Source: Paenibacillus humicus NBRC 102415
Lineage (GTDB): Bacteria > Bacillota > Bacilli > Paenibacillales > Paenibacillaceae
Reading direction: 5' to 3'
Length of the DNA stretch: 64,000 nucleotides
NCBI RefSeq assembly: GCF_004000905.1
Contig: NZ_BIMD01000010.1
Coordinates: forward strand, 1 to 64,000
The notes beneath the pieces are model-generated. The model saw only the letters and a program-made list of their open reading frames with translations, had not been told where the DNA came from and ran no database searches. Made by a program: the position numbers and the translations under genes. Below, piece after piece: positions 9,101 to 16,763 of this stretch. Within the stretch, counting starts at the first letter, position 1. Each line of letters begins with the position of its first letter.

Positions 9101-11104
9101 CTTGCGGGCGTACTCGAACGCCTTGTCGATGTATTCCCGGCCAAGAATCTGGAACCACTTGCTGCGGCGGAAGCCATCCGGCTGCGACTCGTCGATGACT
9201 TCGTTGACGACATCGTAGACGTAGATCTTGTCGCCGAAATGCTCCACGACGTTTTTGATGTGGTTTTCCAGCCTTTGCAGCAGAAGAGCCTTGTTCGCCG
9301 GAGTCGGCGTCATGTCGGCCCCGTCGGCGTCCTTGAACACCCAGTCCGGAACCTGCTGGTGCCAGAGCAGCGTATGGCCGCGGACCCGCATGCCGTTCGC
9401 CTGCGCAAAGTCCACGATTTTGTCCGCCTGCTCGAACGTGAAGCTGCCCTCCGTCGGCTCGACTGCGTCCCATTTCATCGCGTTTTCCGCGACGATGCTG
9501 TTGAAATGCTTTTTCAGCAAGTCCGCGTGCAGCCCTGCCGTCTGCGAAGGCTCGATGGCGGCGCCGACCGGGAAGTAATCGGCCAGAACCTCATGCAGCG
9601 ACGGGATATCCGTCTGGATCGGCAGCTGCGGCGGGGCGGTCGTCGATGCCAGCGAGAAATCGTCGATGTAGAAGGAGGACGTGCCCGCATTGGTCTCCAC
9701 ATACAGAACGAGGGAATCGAACGGTTCGCTGAGCGTATATTCGCCCGCGAGCCGAACCCACGTGCCGTGCGTCACATCCGTATTGCCGACGAGAGTACGG
9801 TAGTTCGTCGCGCTTCCGGACTTCACTGCCAGACTGACTCTGGCCTGGGCGGCAGGCTCGCCGGATGCCAGCTTCATCCATACCGAGACGTTGTACTTGG
9901 ATCCGGTCTTCATATGGCCCGTCACGTCGATGGCGGGACCGCTGTAGGTCGCCGTTCGTCCGGCCGTCAGCAGGCTGGAGCTTCCGCCATGCTTCTCCGT
10001 GGATACGACCGTCAGCGTCTCGGTGCCCATCCGTCCTTGCCAGCCTTGGGCCGTACCGTCTTCGAAGCCCGCAGACAGCGCCGGAGGCTCGCCGGCTGGA
10101 GGATTGCCGCCGCCTGCGGAAGGAGCGGGCAGCAGCATGTCGACGGAGACGTCGTCCACATAATAGGAGGCGTTCGCCGAATCGCTCTCGATATAGAACA
10201 TCAGGGCGGGATCGACCGGCTTGTAGACGCCGGACAGCAGGACCCAGTCCGTATCGCCGACGATCGCAGCGGACCCGATTCCTTCATACCCGGCGCTGCC
10301 GCCGGCAGGGGTATGCTTCATGGACATCTTCAGGCTGGAGCTTCCTGACTTCTGCTTGACCCAGGCGCTGATGCGGTAGGTCGCCCCGGCCTCCAGGTAG
10401 GACATGTCGGCGCTCGGACCGTTCCATGCCGCTGTCCGGCCGTCCGACAGGAGGGAGTAGGAGCCTCCATGGGCGGCTTCGGCGACGCTCGAGGCCGTTC
10501 CGCTGCCGCTAGGCGTCCATCCCTGCGCGGATCCGTTCTCGAAATCGTACGTCTGTAGAGTCGTGTGCTTGAACACCGTGAAGTCGTCCAGGTAGACGTC
10601 GCTGCCGGCAGGGGCTCCCTCTACGTACAGCGTAAGCCCGGATGCTCCGGCCGGCGGCGAATAGTCGCCCTGCAGCGTGGTCCAGCCGGCATCCGATGCC
10701 GGCACCGGCTCCAGCACCTGCGTATAGCTGTCCGTGCTGCCGCTTTCCTTCATGGTGAATTTCATGCTTCCCGCGCCGCTGCCGAGCTTGACCTTGGCCG
10801 AGATCGTATACGTCTGTCCCGCCTCCATCAGGCTGGCGGCACCGATGGCGGGGCTGCAGCCTGCCGTATCCCGCCCGGTCAGGCGCAGGGAGTGGGTGCC
10901 GGAGCTGTATTCGGCATCGCTGAGTGAAACCTGGGCGGCAGCGCCGCAGTTGAACGTCGTCCACCCTCCTGCGGTTCCTTGCTCGAAATCCTGGAACAAG
11001 CCGGTCGACGCATTGGCGTACGCGCGGCTGCCCGCAGCGCCTGTCGATGTCAGGGCGCCGAAGGCGAGCAGCATGGACAAGATGGCTGACAGAGATTTTC
11101 TCAC
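6197..11104 (-). CDS. Multidomain endo-1,4-beta-xylanase (CBM22x3-GH10-CBM9x2-SLHx3)
   Basis: A secreted, cell-wall-anchored xylan hydrolase of 1635 residues. It starts at GTG behind AAAGGAGGATTCCA and has a signal peptide (residues 1 to about 30). Domains in order: three CBM22-like modules (about 36-180, 185-325, 343-490), GH10 catalytic domain (about 505-840; acid/base E635 in YDVVNEVID, nucleophile E743 in VTELDMSI), two CBM9-like modules (about 850-1015 and 1020-1190), a Pro/Ser linker (about 1195-1245), a further domain (about 1255-1440), and three SLH repeats to the end. The SLH repeats predict S-layer/pyruvylated-polymer anchoring. It is a single-gene unit with an upstream cre site. 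Substrate assignment to xylan is secure by family. Confidence 0.95.
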   Translation of the reverse strand: MRKSLSAILSMLLAFGALTSTGAAGSRAYANASTGLFQDFEQGTAGGWTTFNCGAAAQVSLSDAEYSSGTHSLRLTGRDTAGCSPAIGAASLMEAGQTYTISAKVKLGSGAGSMKFTMKESGSTDSYTQVLEPVPASDAGWTTLQGDYSPPAGASGLTLYVEGAPAGSDVYLDDFTVFKHTTLQTYDFENGSAQGWTPSGSGTASSVAEAAHGGSYSLLSDGRTAAWNGPSADMSYLEAGATYRISAWVKQKSGSSSLKMSMKHTPAGGSAGYEGIGSAAIVGDTDWVLLSGVYKPVDPALMFYIESDSANASYYVDDVSVDMLLPAPSAGGGNPPAGEPPALSAGFEDGTAQGWQGRMGTETLTVVSTEKHGGSSSLLTAGRTATYSGPAIDVTGHMKTGSKYNVSVWMKLASGEPAAQARVSLAVKSGSATNYRTLVGNTDVTHGTWVRLAGEYTLSEPFDSLVLYVETNAGTSSFYIDDFSLASTTAPPQLPIQTDIPSLHEVLADYFPVGAAIEPSQTAGLHADLLKKHFNSIVAENAMKWDAVEPTEGSFTFEQADKIVDFAQANGMRVRGHTLLWHQQVPDWVFKDADGADMTPTPANKALLLQRLENHIKNVVEHFGDKIYVYDVVNEVIDESQPDGFRRSKWFQILGREYIDKAFEYARKYAPAGTKLYINDYSTTEATKRKHLYNLVADLKQRGIPVDGVGHQMHINVTGPSGAIIEQTMKMFADLGVDNQVTELDMSIYANSSDKYTTPPQSALDKQGHQFKEIFDAFRKEKTEGRLTNVTLWGIGDDHTWLSKPERADFPLLFDAQLQAKPAYWGIVDPSRLPALIQTKDVSKGTPVIDGSAETLWRAVGPTPVEAGDASWGASFRTLWDDSHLYLYGEVRDASVNPVDKLELYIDGNNGKTPAYQPDDKHYTLTRGQSAAAGVDYRVVEKKDGSGYAVEAAVPLDAAAAGRRLGFDIRFTDADSGQALSWNDASHSQDSDTSKFGILTLAGELKVAGSLRGTPVVDGDEDAAWADAEELETGVWVQGTSGATARFRTMWDDGHLYVYAHVKDPLLSKKSADAYQQDSVEIFVDPNNGKTPIYEADDGQYRVNFDNERSYNGAASPDNFKTATRIVDDGYVVEAAISLDSIQAKAGDLIGFDLQVNDDQAGLGTRASVVNWSDPSGLSYQNTSKYGVLVLGASDEGGEPSPSPQPSPPTSPDPSASPSASPEPSATPGPSPSPDRTPDPAWIPTVLPSPTPSPAVKGSVITLKAIPDASGTAFLSVSAADLAKAAGSAEGSVVTVKAESGSGLKKIVIQLPVGPLQDAAGRVRSLVLDAGLASAALDASMLASASGSLELAVALADSGSLTEGARILLAGQPLVRIGLSLNGAAVTDTKGLAAITVPFALKAGSKPFQAVAFQAMDNGSLAPAASSRYSAAAEGVVFKPQSFGTYAAALYASRFGDLDRVPWAQDAIGALEARGIVSGMKPETFAPGAGVTRAEFIQMLMNALSLSGRADGSSSFADAEAGAWYAGALASAQQLGIVSGRPDGTFGVNERISRQEMAAMLYRAAGKAGIELKGAAGTGAFLDSSSIAGYAAEAVAALRQAGIVQGMQDGRFAPSSSATRAQAAVMIYGLYGFMK

Positions 11105-11126
11105 TGGAATCCTCCTTTAAAATAAA

Positions 11127-11141
11127 TGAAAACGCTTACCA
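11127..11141. promoter_or_regulatory. cre site (CcpA operator) upstream of xylanase
   Basis: TGAAAACGCTTACCA matches the Bacillus consensus TGWAARCGYTWNCW at 13 of 14 positions and lies about 23 bp before the GTG start. Position in the leader implies carbon catabolite repression. Confidence 0.75.
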
Positions 11142-11182
11142 ACTTTAGGATACCGAGGCCAGCCTCCGGGCGGCACCCATCA

Positions 11183-11211
11183 AACTATAGAATGTACTGC
11201 AATAACTATAG
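11183..11211. promoter_or_regulatory. Direct repeat AACTATAG with 21-bp spacing
   Basis: AACTATAG at 11183-11190 and 11204-11211, two helical turns apart, about 80-110 bp upstream of the xylanase start. This geometry is typical of AraC/YesN-type activator sites. No good -35 for the xylanase gene was seen, which would fit activator dependence. The site is an inference. Confidence 0.4.
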
Positions 11212-11331
11212 GGGGTAAGGAGGATCCGGTCCTGCGTAACGGCCAAGGGAGAAGGGGGGAGCGAAACTTTTGTCGAATTAGGTGACGCAAGAAGACGATA
11301 CCGGTGCTGTCCGTTCAAGGAGGTTGAAGCG

Positions 11332-12111
11332 ATGCTGCCTTATCCGGCTGCGACTTCAAGAGAAGACAAATGGAACTTTATCCATCAGGTGAAAGAAGAG
11401 GTCCTGGAGCGGGACGGCGGGAGCATTCTGGCCATCGGCGTGTATGGCTCGCTGGGCCGGGAGACGGACGGACCCTACTCGGATATGGAGATTCGGATCT
11501 TGACGCCGGACGGCATCGATCTTCCCGGGCAGGAGGAGATCATCCCTCCCTTCAAGCTGGAGATCGGAGCGGTACAGAGGTCGGTTTGGCTGAAGAGAGC
11601 TTCATCCGTCGACGACAGCTGGGCCGTCAAGGCGGGCTCTTACGCCGATGTGGTCGCCCTTCACGATCCGGGCCGTCTCTTTGAGAAAGCCAGGCGCATC
11701 GTGACAAGCGCTCCCGAATCCGCCTTCCGCGAGGTCATGAGAGAGTTCATGGTCTGGGAGCCCTATGAGACGATGGGGAAAATCCGCAACGCCGCCTACG
11801 CCGGGGACGGGGCATACGCGCGCCGCGCGGCATACGATCTCTCCTGGCAGGCGGCCAAGCTGATCGGGCTGGCCAACCGCCGCTACTTCACGACGAGGGC
11901 CAGCAGCTTCGAGGAAGCTTCGGCGATGCCTTCGCGCCCGGACGGCTTCCTGGAGCTGGCGGCTATGGTCATGGACGGAGACCTGCGGGATGTTCAGGAG
12001 GTCCATGCCCGCTGCGAGCGGTTATGGACCGGCTTGAACGAATGGTTCCAGGCGATGGGCATCGAGTACCAATCGGAGACGTTCCGGTGGAAGGGGGAGA
12101 GCGGCTCATGA
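11332..12111 (+). CDS. ANT(4')-like aminoglycoside nucleotidyltransferase
   Basis: 259 residues that align by eye along their length with the kanamycin nucleotidyltransferase ANT(4')-I (aadD/knt). The nucleotide/metal motif reads AIGVYGSLGRETDGPYSD followed by ME, and the segment WEPYETMGKIRN matches the region carrying the catalytic Glu in ANT(4'). C-terminal helices match the KNTase_C domain. The family adenylylates the 4' hydroxyl of aminoglycosides; whether this homologue confers resistance is unknown. ATG 11332 follows AAGGAGGTTGAAGCG. Its stop overlaps the GNAT gene start (ATGA), forming a two-gene unit of possible antibiotic-modifying enzymes. Confidence 0.8.
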   Translation: MLPYPAATSREDKWNFIHQVKEEVLERDGGSILAIGVYGSLGRETDGPYSDMEIRILTPDGIDLPGQEEIIPPFKLEIGAVQRSVWLKRASSVDDSWAVKAGSYADVVALHDPGRLFEKARRIVTSAPESAFREVMREFMVWEPYETMGKIRNAAYAGDGAYARRAAYDLSWQAAKLIGLANRRYFTTRASSFEEASAMPSRPDGFLELAAMVMDGDLRDVQEVHARCERLWTGLNEWFQAMGIEYQSETFRWKGESGS

Positions 12112-12626
12112 TCATGAAGCCGATCGAAGAGCGGCATTTGCGGCAGGCGCTTCACACTTACAATCATTATGTCTTGAATACGACGATCTCTTTCCATACC
12201 GAGGCGCTGAGCCTGGAAGAAATGCGCGCCAACGTCATGGGAGGAGATCCACGCTACCGGACCTATATAATCGAAGAAGAAGGGGCCTATGTCGGCTACG
12301 CCCTGCTGACTCGGCACAAAAACAAGCAGGCCTACGATACGACGGCCGAAATCACGATCTATTTGGACCCGAATCACCGGGGCAAAGGAACGGGCAGCCG
12401 GGCCGTAGCTTCTCTGGAGGAGAAGGCGGCCGGACTCGGCTTCCATATGCTGGTCGCGACCGTCTGCACGGAGAACGAGCGCAGCATCGCCCTGTTCGAG
12501 CGGCTCGGGTACGAGAAATGCGCGCATTTCAGGCAGGTAGGCCGCAAGTTCGGCCGCTGGCTCGATATCGCGAGCTATCAGAAGATCGTCGGATCCTCCG
12601 TCTCAAGCCAGCCGAAGCGGCAATAA
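12108..12626 (+). CDS. GNAT acetyltransferase, phosphinothricin acetyltransferase-like
   Basis: 172 residues starting at ATG 12108 with AAGGGGGAG upstream and overlapping the preceding stop. GNAT features: EITIYLDPNHRGKGTGSRA (acetyl-CoA binding motif R/Q-x-x-G-x-G/A), then VATVCTENERSIALFERLGYE (motif B). The N-terminal pattern (NHYVLNTTISFHTE) resembles the PAT/YncA group, which acetylate phosphinothricin, methionine sulfoximine or related amino groups. Actual substrate unknown. Coupling to the nucleotidyltransferase suggests a joint role in detoxification. Confidence 0.8.
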   Translation: MIMKPIEERHLRQALHTYNHYVLNTTISFHTEALSLEEMRANVMGGDPRYRTYIIEEEGAYVGYALLTRHKNKQAYDTTAEITIYLDPNHRGKGTGSRAVASLEEKAAGLGFHMLVATVCTENERSIALFERLGYEKCAHFRQVGRKFGRWLDIASYQKIVGSSVSSQPKRQ

Positions 12627-12801
12627 TTTTAAGCCCGGACGGGTTCTCCTCCGCCTTCGCAGCAGATATAATGAGGAAGTCTGTTTTTGTCGGAACATGA
12701 CGCGCCAGCGATGATTCCGTGCATATATGCAGGACATCCATTTCGTATGGGCAGCTGTTGGGCTCATGCATCGACTGTAATCAAGGGGGATATAAGCAAC
12801 G

Positions 12802-13422
12802 ATGAAACGCGCACCGTATATAGCCGTCGAAGGCCCGATCGGAGCCGGCAAGACGACACTCGCCACGATGCTGGCCGAGGAATGGCAGCTTCCGCTGGTC
12901 AAGGAAATCGTGGAGGAGAATCCGTTCCTGGACAAGTTCTATCAGGATATGGACGATTGGAGCTTCCAGCTCGAGATGTTCTTCCTCTGCAACCGCTACA
13001 AGCAGCTGGAGGATGCCGTCATTCCCCGCCTGAACGAAGGGCTGCCGGTCATCGCGGATTACCATATCTACAAGAACCTGATCTTCAGCGAGCGCACGTT
13101 GAAAGGAGTCAAAAGGGACAAGTACCGCCACATCTACCATGTGCTGACGGACGATCTGCCCAAGCCGGACGTCATTCTGTACATCCGGGCCGACCTGGAC
13201 GTGCTGCTGGCGAGAATCGCCAAGCGGGGCCGTTCGTTCGAGGAGGAGATGTCCTCCGATTATCTGCAGCAGCTGATCCTGGATTACGATACGGCCATGG
13301 CTTCCCTGGCCGAGCGCGAGCCGGATACAGCCATCATCCCGATCGACGGCAATACGGTCGACTTTGTCGCCGACCGCGGGCAATTCGACGAGATCGTCGC
13401 CCGTTTAAAGGAGCACTTATAA
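12802..13422 (+). CDS. dgk: Deoxyguanosine kinase
   Basis: 206 residues closely resembling B. subtilis Dgk. It phosphorylates purine deoxynucleosides in the salvage pathway. P-loop GPIGAGKTT (about residues 11-19), the conserved segment EIVEENPFLDKFYQDM, the ADYHIYKN segment and the LID-like RIAKRGRSFE are visible. ATG 12802 lies 12 bases after AGGGGGAT. One base separates its stop from the start of the second kinase, so the two are co-transcribed as in Bacillus. Confidence 0.93.
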   Translation: MKRAPYIAVEGPIGAGKTTLATMLAEEWQLPLVKEIVEENPFLDKFYQDMDDWSFQLEMFFLCNRYKQLEDAVIPRLNEGLPVIADYHIYKNLIFSERTLKGVKRDKYRHIYHVLTDDLPKPDVILYIRADLDVLLARIAKRGRSFEEEMSSDYLQQLILDYDTAMASLAEREPDTAIIPIDGNTVDFVADRGQFDEIVARLKEHL

Positions 13423-13423
13423 A

Positions 13424-14059
13424 ATGAATCCATTCGGCATTCCCGAGAACGCTGTTATTACTGTTGCCGGCACCGTGGGGGTCGGCAAATCGACGCTGAC
13501 CTCCGCCCTGGCGAGAAGCCTCGGCTTCCGCACCTCGCTGGAGCAGGTCGATTTCAACCCTTATCTGGACAAGTTCTACCATGACTTCGAGAGATGGAGC
13601 TTCCATCTGCAGATCTACTTCCTGGCCGAGCGCTTCAAGGAGCAGAAGAAGATGTTCGAGATGGGCGGCGGCTTCGTGCAGGACCGCTCCATCTACGAGG
13701 ACACCGGCATTTTCGCCAAGATGCACGCCGATCAAGGCACGATGTCCCCGATCGATTATCAGACTTATACGAGCCTTTACGAGGCGATGGTGATGACGCC
13801 GTACTTCCCTCATCCGGATGTGCTGATCTATATCGAAGGCAGCCTTCCGTCCATTCTGGCGCGGATTGCGGAGAGGGGCCGGGAAATGGAGATCCAGACC
13901 GACGTCTCGTACTGGGAGCATATGCATGCCCGCTACGCCAAGTGGATCGGCGAATTCACCGCCTGTCCCGTGCTTCGGCTGAACATCGACGAATACGACG
14001 TGAACGACGAGGCTTCCACGAAGGAGATTCTGACACGGGTGGCGCGGATCATCGGCTGA
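13424..14059 (+). CDS. dck: Deoxyadenosine/deoxycytidine kinase
   Basis: 211 residues matching B. subtilis Dck. It phosphorylates dA/dC in nucleotide salvage. P-loop GTVGVGKST, then FNPYLDKFYHDFERWSFHLQ, the DRS motif in FVQDRSIYEDTGIFAKM, and the LID arginines in RIAERGREME. The start follows AAAGGAGCACTTATAAA. Second gene of the kinase pair; it and its partner appear to be anciently duplicated family members with complementary substrate ranges. Confidence 0.93.
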   Translation: MNPFGIPENAVITVAGTVGVGKSTLTSALARSLGFRTSLEQVDFNPYLDKFYHDFERWSFHLQIYFLAERFKEQKKMFEMGGGFVQDRSIYEDTGIFAKMHADQGTMSPIDYQTYTSLYEAMVMTPYFPHPDVLIYIEGSLPSILARIAERGREMEIQTDVSYWEHMHARYAKWIGEFTACPVLRLNIDEYDVNDEASTKEILTRVARIIG

Positions 14060-14149
14060 CAGCTGGCTGCAGCAAGGCCGTGACAGTCATTACGAGGGTT
14101 GAACCCATCCAAGGCTGTGGATGGAGCAAGCTGGCGAAACAAAGCTTGA

Positions 14150-14305
14150 AAAAGTGCATGACATTGCCGAGAAAGGGCCTGAAGTGCAAGAAAATGCATG
14201 ACAGTGGCATGACGTGCAAGAAAGTGCAAGAAAGCGCAAGTGCATTTGACAGCGCATGAAGTGCATGACAGTGCATGACAGCGCACGAAGTGCATGACAG
14301 CGCAT
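14150..14305. repeat. Degenerate tandem repeat of GTGCATGACA-like units
   Basis: More than ten imperfect copies of AGTGCATGACAG / AGTGCAAGAAA fill the space between dck and its terminator. Reading frames across it are Cys/His-rich artefacts. A second small imperfect repeat (AGCCCTGCTCA-like units) lies at about 14459-14530. Confidence 0.8.
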
Positions 14306-14313
14306 GCATGACG

Positions 14314-14360
14314 AAAAAGCTGTTCCGAAAGCCGAAGTCCGGCCGAGGAACAGCTTTTTT
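14314..14360. terminator. Bidirectional terminator between dck and VOC gene
   Basis: AAAAAGCTGTTCC (14314-14326) pairs with GGAACAGCTTTTTT (14347-14360), giving A- and T-runs suitable for both directions. Confidence 0.85.
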
Positions 14361-14516
14361 GGCTTCATGCCGATCTGAAGCGGACCATCCGAAGCCGGTC
14401 TCATCGCCAGAGGCCGGGAATGGAGAGCTGGCCGGCAAGCCTTCCAGCTCAATGCCTGTTCAAGGCTCTGCTCAGGGTCCTACCCAAAGCCCTGCCCAGA
14501 GCCCTGCTCAAATTGC

Positions 14517-14906
14517 TCAGAGCCCTGCGTTCAGCTCGATCAAATTGCCGGCCGGATCGCGGAGGTAAGCGACCCGATGTCCCCATTCAGGGGTGTCATG
14601 CGGCTCTTTGACAAACGGGATCTTCTTGTCCCGCAGCTCTTTGTATGCCGCGTCCACATCGTCCACCTTGATGATGACGGCCATCCGGTCGCTCGCGCAA
14701 AATTCATGTCTGCGGTCCATCGCCGCCAGCCCGTCGCCGGTGAGCGGCGGTTCCAGCTCGAGCCGGATGTCCCCCGTGAGGAACTCGGCATAAGGGGTCT
14801 CTTCGGTGCCGTGGAGCACCTGCAGACCCAGAATGTCCCGGTAGAACAAAAAGCTGTCCCGGACACTGGGCACAAACAGGCGTATAGGGGATATTTTCAA
14901 TGACAT
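14517..14906 (-). CDS. VOC-family protein (glyoxalase/bleomycin-resistance fold)
   Basis: 129 residues with two beta-alpha-beta-beta-beta modules: RLFVPSVRDSFLFYRDILGL in the first half and VDAAYKELRDKKIPFVKEP, then RVAYLRDPAGNLIEL at the end. The C-terminal D-P-x-G-N-x-I-E metal-site signature is intact. The family covers dioxygenases, isomerases and drug-binding proteins; substrate cannot be predicted. ATG 14906 has GGAGG only two bases away, an unusually short gap, so the start could be questioned. Confidence 0.8.
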   Translation of the reverse strand: MSLKISPIRLFVPSVRDSFLFYRDILGLQVLHGTEETPYAEFLTGDIRLELEPPLTGDGLAAMDRRHEFCASDRMAVIIKVDDVDAAYKELRDKKIPFVKEPHDTPEWGHRVAYLRDPAGNLIELNAGL

Positions 14907-15118
14907 TCCCTCCGCGTGCTATTAATCCTGCCTGCATCTGCCTCCGGCTTCAGCTGAGCCAGGCTCCCAGGGGCGGCAAGTACGATCAGAATATCACGAC
15001 TTCGACGGGGCCGTTTCTTACGGATCGCTATGCCGTTCAGGCGAAAGGCAGTACTCAGCGTCAGGGGTGTTCCTATAGCGAAAAGCAGTACGCATCGGTT
15101 GCCCCGCTCGGCGTCCGG

Positions 15119-16531
15119 TCAATCCCAATCGCTGGTCGCCTTCTTGGCGTTGCGTCGCTCCTGCTTGTTGCGCAGCCGGTTCTCGGCGGGCGTTATCGTC
15201 TTGCGCGCGGCGGACTGCTCCTTGCGGGCGACACGGGCGAGCTCGCGTCCGGTTTTCAAATAGTTTTCATACCGTCCGGCATCCAGCGTGCCGTCGGCAA
15301 GCGCCGACTTCACCGCGCAGCCCTGCTCGCGCTTGCTATGGGTGCAGTCGGTGTAGCGGCAGCGGGAGGCGAGCTCCTCGATATCGGAGAAGGCGCCAGC
15401 ATGGCCGTCGGGGGAGCCTTCGCTGTCCCACAGCTGCAGCTCGCGCATGCCGGGGGTATCCATCAGCAGCGCGCCGCCGGGGAGCCGGAACAGCTCGCGG
15501 TGAGTCGTCGTATGCCGTCCCCTGTCGTCCCCGCCTCTAACGCCCTGCACGCGCTGCTCCTCGCTGCCGGCCAGCCAGTTGAGCAGCGTGGACTTGCCGA
15601 CGCCGGAGGAGCCGGCAACCGCGATGGTCGCCCCTGGCCGCATGTACGGCCGGAGCTGCTCCAGGCCTTGATTCTCCTGCGCGCTGACGGCGTGGACCGG
15701 CACGCCGGGAGCGGCGTCCTCGACCTGCCGCACCAGATCATCCGGGTCGTCGGCGAGATCGGCCTTGGTGAGCAGGACGACCGGCGTCGAGCCGCTTTCC
15801 CAGGCCGCCACCAGGTACCGCTCGATGCGGCGCAGATTGAAGTCGTGGTTCATCGCCGTCGTGAGGAACAGATAGTCCATGTTGGCTGCGACGACCTGTC
15901 CGTCCTGCACTTGCCCGGCTTCCTTGCGGATCAGCGCGGAGCTTCGCTCGAGCAGGGCGTGGATGCTGGCGCGGGAGCTGTCGCCGGGCTTCGGCACGGA
16001 GGCCAGCACCCAGTCGCCGACCGCAGGGTAATCGGTCTTGCGTAAAGCGTCAAACGAATAGCGCCCGGTCACTTCAGCCAGATGCTCGCCGGATTCGGCA
16101 GCCAGCCGGTATAGGTGGGAGAACTGGGCGACGATGCGGGCGGGCTCCAACCCGGAGATGCCTGTTTGCTTTCGAGTCGTCTCCAGCCTTTCTTGCCAGG
16201 AGTCGTTCCAGCCGTAGCTGCGGAGCCCACGGCCTTCTTCGGATGCAGGAGATCCTTCCTGAGGGGCTTCTGGTGCAGGAGAGATATTCCCTGGATGGGT
16301 TTCCTTCCTGTCCGCGGGTAACTTCCTATCGGCTGACCCCTTCTTGCTGGCTGGCTCATTCGTTTGGGGAAAGACATGGCTATTGATCGGATCATTCGTT
16401 TCGGTTGCTTCATTCCACTCATTTGGATTCAGGTTCAAGTCGGATTCCTCTTTTCGCAGGGTATAGTCCGTTTCTGTCCAGGTTTTAGTCCGGTTGTTCA
16501 TCTCGTTAGGCTCGTTTGTATTTAAGGTCAA
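15119..16531 (-). CDS. Ribosome small subunit-dependent GTPase (RsgA/YjeQ family) with N-terminal extension
   Basis: Circularly permuted GTPase that acts in late 30S maturation. OB-fold N-domain from about LRSYGWNDSWQERLE; then G4 (TKAD), G5 (VSAQ), G1 (GSSGVGKST), the G2/switch segment GRHTTTHRELF and G3 (DTPGMREL); then a zinc knuckle (C-x4-C-x-H-x6-C in RYTDCTHSKREQGC). The core is about 350 residues; an additional Asn/Glu/Pro-rich N-terminus of about 90 is predicted from TTG 16531 (AAAAGAGGA upstream). Alternative starts are ATG 16501 and TTG 16438, the latter with a duplicated copy of the same Shine-Dalgarno. It lies behind two terminators and a leader peptide. Probably a paralogue of the housekeeping rsgA, which is not in this window. 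Confidence 0.88.
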   Translation of the reverse strand: MTLNTNEPNEMNNRTKTWTETDYTLRKEESDLNLNPNEWNEATETNDPINSHVFPQTNEPASKKGSADRKLPADRKETHPGNISPAPEAPQEGSPASEEGRGLRSYGWNDSWQERLETTRKQTGISGLEPARIVAQFSHLYRLAAESGEHLAEVTGRYSFDALRKTDYPAVGDWVLASVPKPGDSSRASIHALLERSSALIRKEAGQVQDGQVVAANMDYLFLTTAMNHDFNLRRIERYLVAAWESGSTPVVLLTKADLADDPDDLVRQVEDAAPGVPVHAVSAQENQGLEQLRPYMRPGATIAVAGSSGVGKSTLLNWLAGSEEQRVQGVRGGDDRGRHTTTHRELFRLPGGALLMDTPGMRELQLWDSEGSPDGHAGAFSDIEELASRCRYTDCTHSKREQGCAVKSALADGTLDAGRYENYLKTGRELARVARKEQSAARKTITPAENRLRNKQERRNAKKATSDWD

Positions 16532-16565
16532 GGCGGGTTCCTCTTTTCGTGGGTTGGATGGAAAA

Positions 16566-16595
16566 AGCAAAAAGCCCGCAGCGAACATGCGGGCT
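16566..16595 (-). terminator. Second intrinsic terminator in the rsgA-like leader
   Basis: Minus strand AGCCCGCA/TGCGGGCT, 8-bp stem with a 7-nt loop, followed by TTTTTGCTTTTT. It lies about 40 nt before the TTG start of the GTPase gene. Confidence 0.85.
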
Positions 16596-16633
16596 TGCCT
16601 TGTCAGGCATGGCACCGCGGGCCAAGATGGCAT

Positions 16634-16654
16634 GCGGGCCTCTAACAGGCCCGC
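16634..16654 (-). other. Short hairpin between the two leader terminators
   Basis: GCGGGCCT/AGGCCCGC, 8-bp stem with a 5-nt loop and no T-run. The GCGGGC core recurs in neighbouring hairpins, so alternative pairings are possible. Confidence 0.6.
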
Positions 16655-16678
16655 GATCTCTGTGGATCCCGCGGGCAT

Positions 16679-16712
16679 AAAAAAACCGCAGGAGACCATT
16701 GGTCTCCTGCGG
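16679..16712 (-). terminator. First intrinsic terminator in the rsgA-like leader
   Basis: Minus strand CCGCAGGAGACC/GGTCTCCTGCGG, a perfect 12-bp stem with a 3-nt loop followed by seven T. It lies about 50 nt after the leader peptide stop. Confidence 0.92.
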
Positions 16713-16726
16713 CGCCGACGATCAGC

Positions 16727-16757
16727 GCCCGCCTCTGCCATCATGGCAGAGGCGGGC
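16727..16757 (-). promoter_or_regulatory. Strong hairpin immediately after the leader peptide
   Basis: GCCCGCCTCTGCCA/TGGCAGAGGCGGGC, a perfect 14-bp stem with a 3-nt loop, starting seven bases after the leader stop codon. A ribosome stalled at the end of the leader ORF would cover its 5' side. Confidence 0.8.
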
Positions 16758-16763
16758 TGCGGA

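Noticed and set aside
7922-10348. 808-codon open frame on the + strand opposite the xylanase gene
   Set aside because: High-GC codon bias opens antisense frames; no ribosome binding site, no recognisable domain, and the minus strand codes for clear GH10/CBM modules.
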